From Streptomyces pilosus (GTDB lineage: Bacteria > Actinomycetota > Actinomycetes > Streptomycetales > Streptomycetaceae), in NCBI RefSeq assembly GCF_014649835.1, contig NZ_BMTU01000001.1, positions 1,054,001-1,118,000 of the forward strand: DNA of 64,000 nt, given 5' to 3'. Made by a program: the position numbers and the translations under genes. The notes under the pieces were generated by a model. It saw only the letters and a list, made by a program, of their open reading frames with translations, was not told the origin of the DNA and searched no databases. Below, piece after piece: positions 54,434-63,474 of the stretch. Positions within the stretch are counted from its first letter, which is position 1, and each line of letters starts with the position of its first letter.

Positions 54434-54465
54434 GACGGGCCGGAGGCCACCGCCTCCGGCCCGTC
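54434..54465 (+). terminator. Terminator of adpA
   Basis: GACGGGCCGGAGG (54434-54446) and CCTCCGGCCCGTC (54453-54465) form a perfect 13-bp stem with a 6-base loop, 16 bp after the stop. The GGCCCGTCCG arm sequence then recurs several times to about 54530. Confidence 0.85.
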
Positions 54466-54646
54466 CGGCACCCGAGGACATGGCCCGTCCGGGGCACGTC
54501 CGCGGCCCGTCCGCGGCCCGTCCGGGGCCGGGGCGGGGCCCCGGCGCGGCGGCCCCGGTGACGTTCACACCGGTACCGGGACATCACACCAGCGGGCGGC
54601 TCACCACCCGGTCCCGCACGGCGAGGCGCCCCGTAAGGTTAGACAC

Positions 54647-55249
54647 ATGAACGATCGCATGGTGTGGATCGACTGCGAGATGACCGGTCTCTCGCTGTCG
54701 GACGACGCGCTCATCGAAGTGGCCGCCCTCGTCACCGACTCCGAGCTGAACGTGCTCGGCGAGGGCGTGGACATCGTCATCCGCCCGCCGGAGCGGGCCC
54801 TGGAGACGATGCCGGAGGTGGTGCGGGAGATGCACACCGCGTCCGGTCTGCTCGCCGAGCTGGACGGCGGCACGACGCTGGAGGAGGCCGAGCAGCGGGT
54901 CCTCGACTATGTGCGCGAGCACGTCAAGGAGCCCGGCAAGGCGCCCCTGTGCGGCAACTCCGTCGGCACCGACCGCGGTTTCCTGCTGCGGGACATGCCG
55001 ACCCTGGAGGACTACCTGCACTACCGCATCGTGGACGTCTCCAGCGTCAAGGAGCTGGCCCGCCGCTGGTACCCCAGGGCGTACTTCAACAGCCCCGAGA
55101 AGAACGGCAACCACCGCGCGCTCGCCGACATCCGCGAGTCCATCGCGGAACTGCGCTACTACCGCGAGGCCGTCTTCGTACCGCAGCCGGGACCCGACTC
55201 GGACACCGCGAAGAAGATCGCCGCCAAGCACGTCCTGCCTGCTCAGTAG
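54647..55249 (+). CDS. ornA: Oligoribonuclease
   Basis: A 200-residue DEDDh 3'-5' exonuclease that degrades 2-5-nt RNAs and pGpG to mononucleotides. The four acidic ligands and catalytic His are visible: WIDCEMTGLSL (Asp, Glu), NSVGTDRGFLLRDMP (Asp), NHRALADIRESI (His and Asp). Length and motifs are standard. In Streptomyces this gene follows adpA and is needed for normal growth and sporulation (established for S. griseus/S. coelicolor). TAAGGT lies seven bases before the ATG at 54647, again suggesting a leaderless mRNA. Confidence 0.96.
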   Translation: MNDRMVWIDCEMTGLSLSDDALIEVAALVTDSELNVLGEGVDIVIRPPERALETMPEVVREMHTASGLLAELDGGTTLEEAEQRVLDYVREHVKEPGKAPLCGNSVGTDRGFLLRDMPTLEDYLHYRIVDVSSVKELARRWYPRAYFNSPEKNGNHRALADIRESIAELRYYREAVFVPQPGPDSDTAKKIAAKHVLPAQ

Positions 55250-55367
55250 GGCACCCGGGGGTCCCGGGAGGCCCCCGCCGAAAGGTGTGCGCGAGCACCC
55301 CTTCGGACCCTGTACACTTTTTCTCGGCCGGTCGGAGAAGTCACTGACCTCGACCGACAAGGCCATG

Positions 55368-55440
55368 GTGGGTGTAGCTCAGCTGGTAGAGCACCTGGTT
55401 GTGGTCCAGGATGTCGCGGGTTCAAGTCCCGTCACTCACC
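55368..55440 (+). tRNA. tRNA-His (anticodon GTG)
   Basis: A full cloverleaf is seen: acceptor GTGGGTG (55368-55374) with CACTCAC (55433-55439); D arm GCTC/GAGC; anticodon arm CCTGG-TTGTGGT-CCAGG with GTG at 55401-55403; and a T arm with TTCAAGT. Base 55367 is G and base 55440 is C, giving the G-1:C73 pair unique to tRNA-His. CCA is not encoded. A perfect hairpin follows. Confidence 0.96.
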
Positions 55441-55448
55441 CTCACCAG

Positions 55449-55483
55449 TCAGCCGGTGACCTCGCGCGGAGGTCACCGGCTGA
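55449..55483. terminator. Terminator between tRNA-His and cebR
   Basis: TCAGCCGGTGACCT (55449-55462) and its exact complement AGGTCACCGGCTGA (55470-55483) form a perfect 14-bp stem with a 7-base loop. It lies between the convergent tRNA gene and cebR, so it can serve both. Confidence 0.85.
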
Positions 55484-55530
55484 ACTCGTTCCGGGGGGCG
55501 TGTGCGGGGCCGGCGGCCGCGCACACGCCC

Positions 55531-56586
55531 TCACGACGAGGCGCGGTCCACCAGCTCCGTGGCCAGCACCATCTGGCGGCGCTCCAGTCCCCTCGCCATG
55601 GACGGGCGGCGGTCGGCGACCTCGGTGAGCAGCAGGTCGATCATCGCGCGGCCCATCTCCTGTATCGGCTGGCGCACGCTCGTCAGCGGCGGGTCCATGT
55701 GGCGGGCGATCGCGGAGTCGTCGTACCCGACCAGCGCCACGTCGTCGGGGATGCGGCGGCCCGCCTCGCGCAGGGCCTGCCGGGCGCCGGCCGCGGTGAC
55801 GTCCGAGGCGGCGAAGACCGCGTCCAGGCCGGGACGGCGCTCCAGCAGGGCCGCCATCGCGCGCCGGCCGCCCTCCTCGGAGAAGTCCCCCGGCTCGATC
55901 AGCAGCTCGTCCACCTCGTGGCCCGCGTCGCTCAGCGCGTCGCGGTACCCGTCGATGCGCCGCTGGGCGCCGTACACGTCCAGGCGGCCGGTGATGTGGG
56001 CGATGCGGCGCCGGCCCCGGCCGATGAGGTGCTCGACGGCCTGACGGGCGCCGCCGTAGTTGTCGGAGTCCACCGAGGCGAGCGTCTCCGCGGCCGAGCG
56101 GGGGCCGCTGATCACCGCGGGGATTTCCAGCTGGGACAGCATGTCGGGCAGCGGGTCGTCGGCGTGCACCGAGACCAGCAGCACCCCGTCCACCCGGTGC
56201 GCGGCCAGGTACTGGGCGAGCCGCTGCCGCTCCCGGTCACTGCCCGCGAAGATCAGCAGCAGCTGCATCTCGGTGTCGGACAGCGCCGCGCCGACACCCC
56301 GGAGGATGTCGGAGAAGTACGGCTCGGCGAAGAACCGGGTCTCCGGCTCGGGCACCACCAGGGCTATGGCGTCCGTACGGTTCGCGGCCAGCGCGCGGGC
56401 CGCCGTGTTCGGGACGTAACCGAGCTCGGCGACCGCCGCCTCCACGACCGCGCGCGTGGCGTCGCTCACCCGGGGCGAGCCGTTGATCACCCGGGACACC
56501 GTGCCCCGGCCGACCCCGGCGCGCGCGGCCACCTCTTCGAGGGTGGGCCGGCCGCCGCTCCGGCCCCGCGCTCCGTGGCTTGCCAT
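55531..56586 (-). CDS. cebR: CebR, LacI-family repressor of cellobiose/cellotriose utilisation
   Basis: A 351-residue LacI regulator. The helix-turn-helix reads PTLEEVAARAGVGRGTVSRV with the hinge NTAARALA; the effector domain follows (VALVGYDDSAIARHMDPPLTSVRQP near the end). It is divergent from cebEFG-bglC, and two sites matching the CebR operator TGGGAGCGCTCCCA lie in front of cebE and bglC. In Streptomyces CebR releases DNA on binding cellobiose or cellotriose, inducing uptake and hydrolysis (established for S. griseus, S. reticuli and S. scabies). A GGAG-type ribosome site precedes the ATG at 56586. Confidence 0.95.
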   Translation of the reverse strand: MASHGARGRSGGRPTLEEVAARAGVGRGTVSRVINGSPRVSDATRAVVEAAVAELGYVPNTAARALAANRTDAIALVVPEPETRFFAEPYFSDILRGVGAALSDTEMQLLLIFAGSDRERQRLAQYLAAHRVDGVLLVSVHADDPLPDMLSQLEIPAVISGPRSAAETLASVDSDNYGGARQAVEHLIGRGRRRIAHITGRLDVYGAQRRIDGYRDALSDAGHEVDELLIEPGDFSEEGGRRAMAALLERRPGLDAVFAASDVTAAGARQALREAGRRIPDDVALVGYDDSAIARHMDPPLTSVRQPIQEMGRAMIDLLLTEVADRRPSMARGLERRQMVLATELVDRASS

Positions 56587-56929
56587 CGGCTCCGCCTTCC
56601 TTCGTACGTCCCACCGGCCTGGAATGTAACAGCCCCGGCAGTGGCGGTGACGGCCGCGTCGAGGACACTGTGCGGACCGATCCGTTCCGCGGACGACCCG
56701 CCGGCGTCAAGTTAACGGGCAGATAACTGAACGCACTTTGCCGCGTCTGTTCCCTTGACACCCCCGCCCGGACCCGCGACTCTTCAACACATCACTTGTG
56801 GGAGCGCTCCCACAGTACCTGACACATACACAACCCGCACGTTCCCCGCCCGAGCCGCAATGCGTTCAACAAGGGTCCAACAGAGCCGTTGGCCGGGGGG
56901 TCGGCACGTCAGGGCAACAGGAGGACGCA
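56587..56929. other. cebR-cebE divergent regulatory region
   Basis: A 343-bp intergenic region. It holds the CebR operator (56797-56814) and a TTGACA (56755-56760) that is a good -35; the -10 about 17-18 bases later (GACTCT or ACTCTT) is weak. The operator would then lie just downstream of the start of transcription. The remaining leader of about 115 bases before cebE holds GGGTC-rich sequence and a strong ribosome site CAGGAGGAC, with no further gene. Confidence 0.75.
56797..56814. promoter_or_regulatory. CebR operator of cebEFG
   Basis: TGTGGGAGCGCTCCCACA is a perfect 18-bp palindrome containing the 14-bp CebR box TGGGAGCGCTCCCA exactly (56799-56812). Confidence 0.95.
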
Positions 56930-58288
56930 ATGCGAGCACGTACCCTCCCCCTCTCCCGTCAGCGGTCGGGCGGGGGGAAGCCCATCGCCCGCAAGGCACT
57001 GGCCGTCGCGGCCGTGGTCTCGCTGGGCACCGGGCTGCTGGCCGGCTGTGCCGACGACGGCGGAGACGACTCCGATTCCTCGTCGGGCGGCGGCGAGGGG
57101 AAGACCACGATCACCCTGGGCCTCTTCGGCACCATGGGCTTCAAGGAAGCCGGCCTCTACGCCGAGTACGAGAAGCTCAACCCCGACATCAAGATCGCCG
57201 AGAACGTCGTCGAGCGCAACGAGAACTACTACCCGGCGCTCCTCAACCACCTGACCACCAACAGCGGCCTCCAGGACGTCCAGGCCGTCGAAGTCGGCAA
57301 CATAGCCGAGATCGTGGGCACCCAGGCGGCCAAGCTCGAGGACCTCTCCAAGGCTCCGGGGGTGAAGAAGGAGAACTGGCTGGAGTGGAAGTGGGAGCAG
57401 GCCACCACCAAGGACGGCCAGACCATCGGCCTGGGCACCGACGTCGGCCCGATGGCGATCTGCTACCGCAAGGACCTCTTCGAGAAGGCCGGACTGCCCA
57501 GCGACCGCGCGGAGGTCGCGAAGCTGTGGGCCGGCGACTGGAAGAAGTTCGTCCAGGTCGGCGAGGACTACAAGAAGAAGGGCCCCAAGGGCACCACCTT
57601 CCTCGACTCCCCCGGCGGTCTGATCAACGCGATCCTCAGCAGTGAGGAGGAGAAGTTCTACGACGCCTCCGGCGAGGTCATCTACAAGACCAACCCGGCC
57701 GTCAAGAACGCCTTCGACCTGACCGCCGAGGCCGCCGAGAAGGGCCTGGTCGGCGCCCAGACGCAGTTCCAGCCGGCCTGGGACCAGACGATCGCCAACA
57801 ACAAGTTCGCCGCGATGGCCTGCCCGCCGTGGATGCTCGGCTACATCAAGGGCAAGTCGCAGCCCGACGCCGCCGGCAAGTGGGACGTGGCCGTGGCCCC
57901 CAAGTCCGGCAACTGGGGCGGCTCCTTCCTGAGCGTGCCGAAGAACGGCAAGAACGTCGACGAGGCCAAGAAGCTGGTGGCCTGGCTGACCGCGCCCGAG
58001 CAGCAGGCGAAGCTGTTCAAGGTGCAGGGCAGCTTCCCCAGCGCCCAGGCCGCGTTCGACAGCCCGGAGGTGACCGGCGCGAAGAACGACATGACCGGTG
58101 ACGCCCCGATCGGCACGATCTTCTCCGAGGCCGCCAAGCAGATCCCGGTCCAGGTCATCGGCCCGAAGGACCAGATCATCCAGCAGGGCCTGACGGACAA
58201 CGGCGTCATCCTGGTGACGAAGGGCAAGTCCGCCAAGGAGGCCTGGGAGACGGCCACCAAGACCATCGACAACAACCTGGACAAGTGA
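56930..58288 (+). CDS. cebE: Cello-oligosaccharide-binding lipoprotein CebE
   Basis: A 452-residue ABC-type solute-binding lipoprotein of the CUT1 family. The signal peptide has an N-terminal RRSGG-like charged part and a lipobox LLAGC (about residues 34-38). The mature domain has EYEKLNPDIKIAENVVERNE and KNDMTGDAPIGTIFSEAAKQ. It binds cellobiose/cellotriose at the cell surface. The ATG at 56930 has CAGGAGGAC; an in-frame earlier ATG at 56798 lies within the CebR operator. The stop overlaps the cebF start. Confidence 0.95.
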   Translation: MRARTLPLSRQRSGGGKPIARKALAVAAVVSLGTGLLAGCADDGGDDSDSSSGGGEGKTTITLGLFGTMGFKEAGLYAEYEKLNPDIKIAENVVERNENYYPALLNHLTTNSGLQDVQAVEVGNIAEIVGTQAAKLEDLSKAPGVKKENWLEWKWEQATTKDGQTIGLGTDVGPMAICYRKDLFEKAGLPSDRAEVAKLWAGDWKKFVQVGEDYKKKGPKGTTFLDSPGGLINAILSSEEEKFYDASGEVIYKTNPAVKNAFDLTAEAAEKGLVGAQTQFQPAWDQTIANNKFAAMACPPWMLGYIKGKSQPDAAGKWDVAVAPKSGNWGGSFLSVPKNGKNVDEAKKLVAWLTAPEQQAKLFKVQGSFPSAQAAFDSPEVTGAKNDMTGDAPIGTIFSEAAKQIPVQVIGPKDQIIQQGLTDNGVILVTKGKSAKEAWETATKTIDNNLDK

Positions 58289-59304
58289 CCCGCATGGCCA
58301 CCCGCTCCGACACCGCCGCGTCCCCCGTCAAGGGGGGCGCGGCCCCGGGCCGTCCGCAGGACGGCTCCTCCACGGACAAGGAAGCCAAGCGCCGGGCCAA
58401 GCTGTCCCGCCGCTGGCAGCGCGACGCTCGCTGGAGCCCGTACGCCTTCGTCTCGCCGTTCTTCCTGCTGTTCGCCGCCTTCGGCCTGTTCCCGCTGATC
58501 TGGACCGGCTGGGCCTCGCTGCACCAGGTCGAACTGACCGCCCCGACCGACATGAACTGGGTCGGGCTGAAGAACTACACGCGGATCTTCGACGACGACT
58601 TCTTCTGGAACGCGGCGCAGAACACGCTGACCATCGGCATCATCTCGACCGTTCCGCAGCTGATGATCGCGATGGGCATCGCGCACATCCTCAACTACAA
58701 GCTGCGTGCCTCGACCTTCTGGCGGGTCGCGATGCTCGCGCCGTACGCCACCTCGATCGCCGCGGCCACCCTGGTGTTCGTGCTGCTCTTCGGGCGTGAC
58801 TACGGCATGATCAACTGGGCGCTGGACTCGGTCGGGATCGACCCCATCGCCTGGCAGGACGACAAGTGGCCCGGCCAGATCGCCGTGTCCACCATCATCA
58901 TCTGGCGCTGGACCGGCTACAACGCGCTCATCTACCTGGCCGCGATGCAGGCGATCCCGCAGGACCTGTACGAGTCGGCGGCGCTGGACGGTGCCAGCCG
59001 CTGGAAGCAGTTCCTCCACGTCACGCTGCCGTCGCTGCGCCCGACGATCCTGTTCACGGTGGTCGTCTCGACGATCGGCGCCAGCCAGGTCTTCGGCGAG
59101 CCGCTGCTGTTCGACCCCAACAAGGGCGCGTCGGGCGGCGCGGAGCACCAGTTCCAGACGCTCGGCCTGTACCTGTACGAGCAGGGCTGGGTGAACCAGC
59201 ACCTGGGCCGTGCCTCGGCGATCGCCTGGACGATGTTCGCGATCCTGATCGTCATCGGCCTCATCAACCACGTCATCTCGCGCCGGCTGCGCGCCAGCAG
59301 TTAA
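58285..59304 (+). CDS. cebF: Cello-oligosaccharide ABC permease CebF
   Basis: A 339-residue integral membrane permease of the CUT1 type, with a charged N-terminal extension (about 50 residues) and six hydrophobic segments. The EAA loop, YESAALDGASRWKQFLHVTLP, contacts the ATPase. The GTG at 58285 overlaps the cebE stop by four bases; an ATG three codons later (58294) is an alternative. It forms the channel with CebG. The ATPase (MsiK in Streptomyces) is encoded elsewhere. It ends with TAA, a rare stop here. Confidence 0.94.
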   Translation: MTRMATRSDTAASPVKGGAAPGRPQDGSSTDKEAKRRAKLSRRWQRDARWSPYAFVSPFFLLFAAFGLFPLIWTGWASLHQVELTAPTDMNWVGLKNYTRIFDDDFFWNAAQNTLTIGIISTVPQLMIAMGIAHILNYKLRASTFWRVAMLAPYATSIAAATLVFVLLFGRDYGMINWALDSVGIDPIAWQDDKWPGQIAVSTIIIWRWTGYNALIYLAAMQAIPQDLYESAALDGASRWKQFLHVTLPSLRPTILFTVVVSTIGASQVFGEPLLFDPNKGASGGAEHQFQTLGLYLYEQGWVNQHLGRASAIAWTMFAILIVIGLINHVISRRLRASS

Positions 59305-59316
59305 GGAGTTGTGGCC

Positions 59317-60228
59317 GTGACGACGACTGTGACGCCCCCCGAGACAACACCCGTCGAGAAGCAGAAGCAGAGGCGCTCGCGTCTGCCCAAGTCCGCGCGG
59401 GCGGGTGGCACGCTGCACGGCGGTCCGATCGCGTACGTGATCCTGATCGTGTTCACGCTCGTGTCGCTGTTCCCGCTGGTCTGGACGGCGATCGCCGCGT
59501 CCCGGGACAACCAGCGCCTGGCGCAGACGCCGCCGCCGTTCTGGTTCGGCTCGAACCTGTTCAAGAACCTGGAGATCGCCTGGACCGAGGCCAACCTCGG
59601 TGAGGCGTTCCTCAACACCACGATCGTGGCGGGCACGTCCGCGGTGACCATCGTGGTGCTGTCGACGGTCGCCGGGTTCGCCTTCGCCAAGCTGCGCTTC
59701 AGGGGCCGCAACGCCCTGATGCTGGTCGTCATCGGCACGATGATGATCCCGCCGCAGCTCAGCATCATCCCGCTGTACATGATGGTCGCCAAGCTCGACT
59801 GGACCGACCAGCTGCAGGCGGTCATCTTCCCGTCGCTGGTGAGCGCGTTCGGCGTGTTCTTCATGCGGCAGTACCTGCTCCAGGCACTGCCGGACGAGGT
59901 CATCGAGGCGGCCAGGGTGGACGGCGCGGGCAGCTGGCGCGTGATCTGGCACGTGGTGTTCCCGGCCGCGCGGCCGGCCATGGCCGTGCTCGGCATGCTG
60001 ATGTTCGTGCAGGCCTGGAACGACTTCCTGTGGCCGTTCCTCGTGCTGACCCAGACCGGCAACCCGACCGTGCAGGTCGCCGTCGCGGGCCTGGGACGCG
60101 GCTACACCCCGGACCAGTCCCTGATCATGGCGGGTGCGCTGCTCGGTACGCTGCCCCTGCTGCTGGTCTTCGCGATCTTCGGCAAGCAGATCGTCGGCGG
60201 CATCATGCAGGGCGCGGTCAAGGGCTGA
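59317..60228 (+). CDS. cebG: Cello-oligosaccharide ABC permease CebG
   Basis: A 303-residue permease with a charged N-terminus (about 30 residues) and six membrane segments. The EAA loop is [22 protein letters not shown]. The GTG at 59317 is preferred over one two codons upstream (59311), which lies only two bases from the AAGGAG ribosome site. With CebF it makes the heterodimeric transport channel. The gap of 112 bp to bglC contains the second CebR site. Confidence 0.94.
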   Translation: MTTTVTPPETTPVEKQKQRRSRLPKSARAGGTLHGGPIAYVILIVFTLVSLFPLVWTAIAASRDNQRLAQTPPPFWFGSNLFKNLEIAWTEANLGEAFLNTTIVAGTSAVTIVVLSTVAGFAFAKLRFRGRNALMLVVIGTMMIPPQLSIIPLYMMVAKLDWTDQLQAVIFPSLVSAFGVFFMRQYLLQALPDEVIEAARVDGAGSWRVIWHVVFPAARPAMAVLGMLMFVQAWNDFLWPFLVLTQTGNPTVQVAVAGLGRGYTPDQSLIMAGALLGTLPLLLVFAIFGKQIVGGIMQGAVKG

Positions 60229-60327
60229 CGTCCGCGTCCGCACCCCAGGGGGCCGGGTCACCGCCGCCTCGGCCCCTCCCCCCTCCCCTCCGTCTTTCCG
60301 TACTCGTCGGTCCTCCACGACCTCCTA

Positions 60328-60341
60328 TGGGAGCGCTTCCA
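60328..60341. promoter_or_regulatory. CebR operator overlapping the bglC ribosome site and start codon
   Basis: TGGGAGCGCTTCCA differs at one position from the perfect box. Its GGGAG (60329-60333) is the only plausible ribosome site for bglC and its last base is the A of the ATG start. Confidence 0.93.
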
Positions 60342-61780
60342 TGTCTGACTCCGCAACGCCGGCGACCCCGGTGACCTTTCCCCCCGCCTTCCTCTGGGGC
60401 GCCGCGACCTCCGCGTACCAGATCGAGGGGGCGGTGCGGGAGGACGGGCGTACCCCTTCCATCTGGGACACCTTCAGCCACACGCCGGGCAAGACCATCG
60501 GCGGCGACACCGGTGACATCGCTGTCGACCACTACCACCGCTACCGCGACGACGTGGCCCTGATGGCGGACCTGAACCTGGGCGCCTACCGCTTCTCCGT
60601 GTCCTGGTCGCGGGTGCAGCCGACCGGCCGCGGCCCGGCCGTCCAGCGCGGTCTGGACTTCTACCGCAAGCTGGTCGACGAGCTGCTGGAGAAGGGCATC
60701 AAGCCCGCCGTCACCCTCTACCACTGGGACCTGCCGCAGGAGCTGGAGGACGCGGGCGGCTGGCCCGAGCGCGACACCGCCTACCGCTTCGCGGAGTACG
60801 CGCAGATCGTGGGCGAGGCGCTCGGCGACCGCGTGGAGAACTGGATCACGCTCAACGAGCCCTGGTGCAGCGCCTTCCTGGGCTACGCCTCCGGCGTGCA
60901 CGCGCCCGGCCGCACCGACCCGGTGGCCGCGCTGCGGGCCGCCCACCACCTGAACCTGGCGCACGGCCTGGGCACCAAGGCGCTGCGCTCGGTGATGCCG
61001 GCCCGCAACCAGATCTCGCTCAGCCTCAACACCTCGGTGGTGCGGCCCCTCTCGCCGAGCGACCCGGCGGACCGGGCGGCGGCCCGCAAGATCGACGACC
61101 TGTCCGGCGGCATCTTCCACGGCCCGATCCTGCACGGCTCCTACCCGGAGACCCTGCTGGAGGCGACCTCGTCGCTCACCGACTGGTCCTTCATCGAGGA
61201 CGGCGACCTGGACCTGATCCACCAGCCGCTGGACGCGATCGGCCTCAACTACTACACGCCCACCCTGGTGTCGGCGGCGGACCCGGACGACAAGGGCCCG
61301 CGGGCCGACGGGCACGGGGCGAGCGCGCACTCGCCGTGGCCCGCCGCGGACGACGTCGCCTTCCACCAGTCGCCGGGCGAGCAGACCGAGATGGGCTGGT
61401 CCGTCGACCCGACCGGCCTGCACGAGCTGATCATGCGCTACCACCGCGAGGCCCCCGGGCTGCCGATCTACATCACCGAGAACGGCGCGGCCTACGACGA
61501 CAAGCCGGACGCCGACGGCTCGGTGCACGACCCCGAGCGCGTCGCCTACCTGCACGGCCACCTGACGGCGGTGCGCCGGGCCATCTCCGACGGCGCCGAG
61601 GTGCGCGGCTACTACCTGTGGTCGCTGCTGGACAACTTCGAGTGGGCGTACGGCTACGACAAGCGCTTCGGCGCGGTGTACGTCGACTACGTGACGCAGC
61701 AGCGCACGCCGAAGTCCAGCGCCCTGTGGTACGCGCGTGCGGCGAAGACGGGAGAGCTCCCGGAGCCCGAGGGCATCTGA
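60341..61780 (+). CDS. bglC: Beta-glucosidase, GH1 (BglC)
   Basis: A 479-residue cytoplasmic GH1 beta-glucosidase. The acid/base Glu is in [15 protein letters not shown] and the nucleophile Glu in [13 protein letters not shown]; the N-terminal [18 protein letters not shown] and C-terminal [18 protein letters not shown] are hallmarks. It hydrolyses imported cellobiose to glucose, so CebEFG uptake and BglC form one pathway; in S. scabies this enzyme also limits the inducing signal for thaxtomin virulence (established). Start ATG at 60341 lies right after the CebR-site/ribosome-site overlap. Confidence 0.97.
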   Translation: MSDSATPATPVTFPPAFLWGAATSAYQIEGAVREDGRTPSIWDTFSHTPGKTIGGDTGDIAVDHYHRYRDDVALMADLNLGAYRFSVSWSRVQPTGRGPAVQRGLDFYRKLVDELLEKGIKPAVTLYHWDLPQELEDAGGWPERDTAYRFAEYAQIVGEALGDRVENWITLNEPWCSAFLGYASGVHAPGRTDPVAALRAAHHLNLAHGLGTKALRSVMPARNQISLSLNTSVVRPLSPSDPADRAAARKIDDLSGGIFHGPILHGSYPETLLEATSSLTDWSFIEDGDLDLIHQPLDAIGLNYYTPTLVSAADPDDKGPRADGHGASAHSPWPAADDVAFHQSPGEQTEMGWSVDPTGLHELIMRYHREAPGLPIYITENGAAYDDKPDADGSVHDPERVAYLHGHLTAVRRAISDGAEVRGYYLWSLLDNFEWAYGYDKRFGAVYVDYVTQQRTPKSSALWYARAAKTGELPEPEGI

Positions 61781-61826
61781 CCTGCCCCCGGGATCCGGGC
61801 AACGGGGGACGCGGGGTACGGGGGGC

Positions 61827-61859
61827 GGGGCGCGGTGCACTAGGGGAGTGCCGCGCCCC
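61827..61859. terminator. Terminator after bglC, hairpin 1
   Basis: GGGGCGCGG (61827-61835) pairs with CCGCGCCCC (61851-61859); inside, CACT (61838-61841) pairs with AGTG (61847-61850). A second hairpin, CGCG-TCCGG with CCGGA-CGCG, follows at 61863-61888. Confidence 0.8.
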
Positions 61860-61891
61860 GTTCGCGTGTCCGGCTGCCACCGGACGCGCGG

Positions 61892-61927
61892 GTGCCCCGG
61901 CCGGGTGGGGGGGACCGGCCGGGGCAC
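61892..61927. terminator. Terminator between bglC and the chitinase gene, hairpin 3
   Basis: GTGCCCCGGCCGG (61892-61904) and CCGGCCGGGGCAC (61915-61927) form a perfect 13-bp stem with a 10-base loop, close to the 3' end of the opposing chitinase gene. It probably serves that gene. Confidence 0.85.
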
Positions 61928-61967
61928 TCGCTTCCCCGTTTCCCGAGAGGGTCTGTGGCGGGCGGTG

Positions 61968-63368
61968 TCAGCCGCGGGCGGCGAACGCCCTGGAGAAGGC
62001 GAACCTGTCCTGGAGGACCGAGCTGCAGGTGGCGTCGGCGGACGGCTTGGCGCCGCCGGGGCACTGCTGGTCGCGGGTGCCGGACCACATCGACAGCCAT
62101 CCGAGGCCCTTGGCCCGGGCGAAGTCCACCAGCTGGGTGGCGTCGTCGACCGTGAAGATCTCGGTGACGACGTCGTTGACGCCGATCATGGGGGTGACGG
62201 CGACGGTCTTCCACGCCTCGCTCTCACCGAGGCCGAGGATGCCCTTGACCTGGGCCTGGGTGGCGGTGGCGGCCTGCTCGGCGTAGGTGCCCATGTCGCC
62301 GCTGTAGGCGGGCCCGTAGTCCATCGCCATGATGTTAACGGCGTCGATGCGCACGCCGTTCCGCTTCGCGTCGGCGAGCAGGCCGACGCCGTCCTGGGTG
62401 AGTCCTTCGGGCATGACCGGGAGGGTGAAGGAGACGTCCAGTGCCGGGTTCGCCCGCTGGAGCTTCGCGATGGCCTGGGCGCGGCGGGTGTGGGCGGCCG
62501 CGTCGGGCAGGGCGCTGCCCTCGACGTCGAAGTCGACCTTGGTGAGCCCGTAGGTGTCGACGACCTTGCCGTAGGCGGCGGCGAGCGCGTCCACCGAGCC
62601 ACAGGTGGTGCCGAGTTCACGGCCCGCCGCGCCGCCGAAGGAGACCCGGACGTCGCCGCCCAAGGCGCGCAGCGCGCCGATCTGCCCGGCCACGGCGTTG
62701 CCGCCGAGACCGCCGGTGCCGCCCCAGGCGGGGGTGCAGCCGCCGGCGTCGGTGACGAAGGCGAGGTTGTAGTGCTTCACGCCGGTCGCCTCGGCGCTCG
62801 CGAGCAGGTCGAAGGCGGGGAAGAGGGAGGTGTCGACGTAGGGGGCGAAGCCTGCGTCGGCGGTGGTTCCGGTGCCGGTGCTCCCGGTGGGCGTGGGGGC
62901 GGTGGTCGGCTCCCCGGTGGGGGCCGGCTGCCCGGTGGGCGTGGGGGCGGTGGTGGGGCGGCCGCTCGGTTCGGGCGTGGGCGCGGTGTCCGTGCCGCCC
63001 TTGGCGACGAAGCCGACGGTGACGGACTCGCCGGCGGCCAGCCCGTCGGTGTCCCAGGCCGCGGACCGCACGGTGACGTGCCGGCCGTCCACCGTGGACC
63101 GGGCGTTCCACAGCGACCCGAGCTCGGTGCCGGCGGGCAGGTCGAACTCCAGCTTCCAGTCCCGCTTCCGCTCGCCGCCGGTGTTGGTCACCACGTACTG
63201 GGCGCTGTAGCCGGTCGACCACTCGCTGGTCCTCGTGTAGGCGGCGCCGACGCCGGCCGCCTGTGCGGTGCCGGTGAACAGGAACGCACCGCCGCCGGCC
63301 ACGGCAGCGGCGGCCACCGCGCCGATCGCCTTGTTCCTGCCGCTGACCCTGCGCCGGTGCGTGCTCAT
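61968..63368 (-). CDS. Secreted chitinase-like protein, CBM2 plus GH18
   Basis: A 466-residue secreted protein. A signal peptide (residues 1-33, ending TAQA) is followed by a CBM2-type binding module (about 35-135; VGAAYTRTSEWSTGYSAQYV, WKLEFDLPAG). A linker (about 140-175) carries repeated PTTAPTPTG units. Then comes a GH18 barrel (about 180-466) with the catalytic motif KVDFDVEG, where the last Glu is the acid, at about 277-284. ATG 63368 is preferred over two upstream in-frame starts without ribosome sites. Bacterial relatives act on chitin. It is not in the cellobiose operon; a bundle of hairpins separates them. Confidence 0.9.
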   Translation of the reverse strand: MSTHRRRVSGRNKAIGAVAAAAVAGGGAFLFTGTAQAAGVGAAYTRTSEWSTGYSAQYVVTNTGGERKRDWKLEFDLPAGTELGSLWNARSTVDGRHVTVRSAAWDTDGLAAGESVTVGFVAKGGTDTAPTPEPSGRPTTAPTPTGQPAPTGEPTTAPTPTGSTGTGTTADAGFAPYVDTSLFPAFDLLASAEATGVKHYNLAFVTDAGGCTPAWGGTGGLGGNAVAGQIGALRALGGDVRVSFGGAAGRELGTTCGSVDALAAAYGKVVDTYGLTKVDFDVEGSALPDAAAHTRRAQAIAKLQRANPALDVSFTLPVMPEGLTQDGVGLLADAKRNGVRIDAVNIMAMDYGPAYSGDMGTYAEQAATATQAQVKGILGLGESEAWKTVAVTPMIGVNDVVTEIFTVDDATQLVDFARAKGLGWLSMWSGTRDQQCPGGAKPSADATCSSVLQDRFAFSRAFAARG

Positions 63369-63474
63369 CGCGTGCCTGCCTTCGTTGCTCATCGGGGGGT
63401 GCGGCAGCACGCTAGCGACGCCGAACCGGGCAAACTTCCCGTTCCGGAAGGCGGCCGGCGATCTTAGGGTGGGC

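Noticed and set aside
61968..62345. Open frame extending past bglC on the plus strand
   Set aside because: Antisense to the GH18 domain; sequence is Arg/Pro/Ala-rich without motifs.
62870..62970. G-rich tandem repeat near 62.9 kb as an independent DNA repeat
   Set aside because: It encodes the Pro/Thr linker repeats of the chitinase, which explains it.
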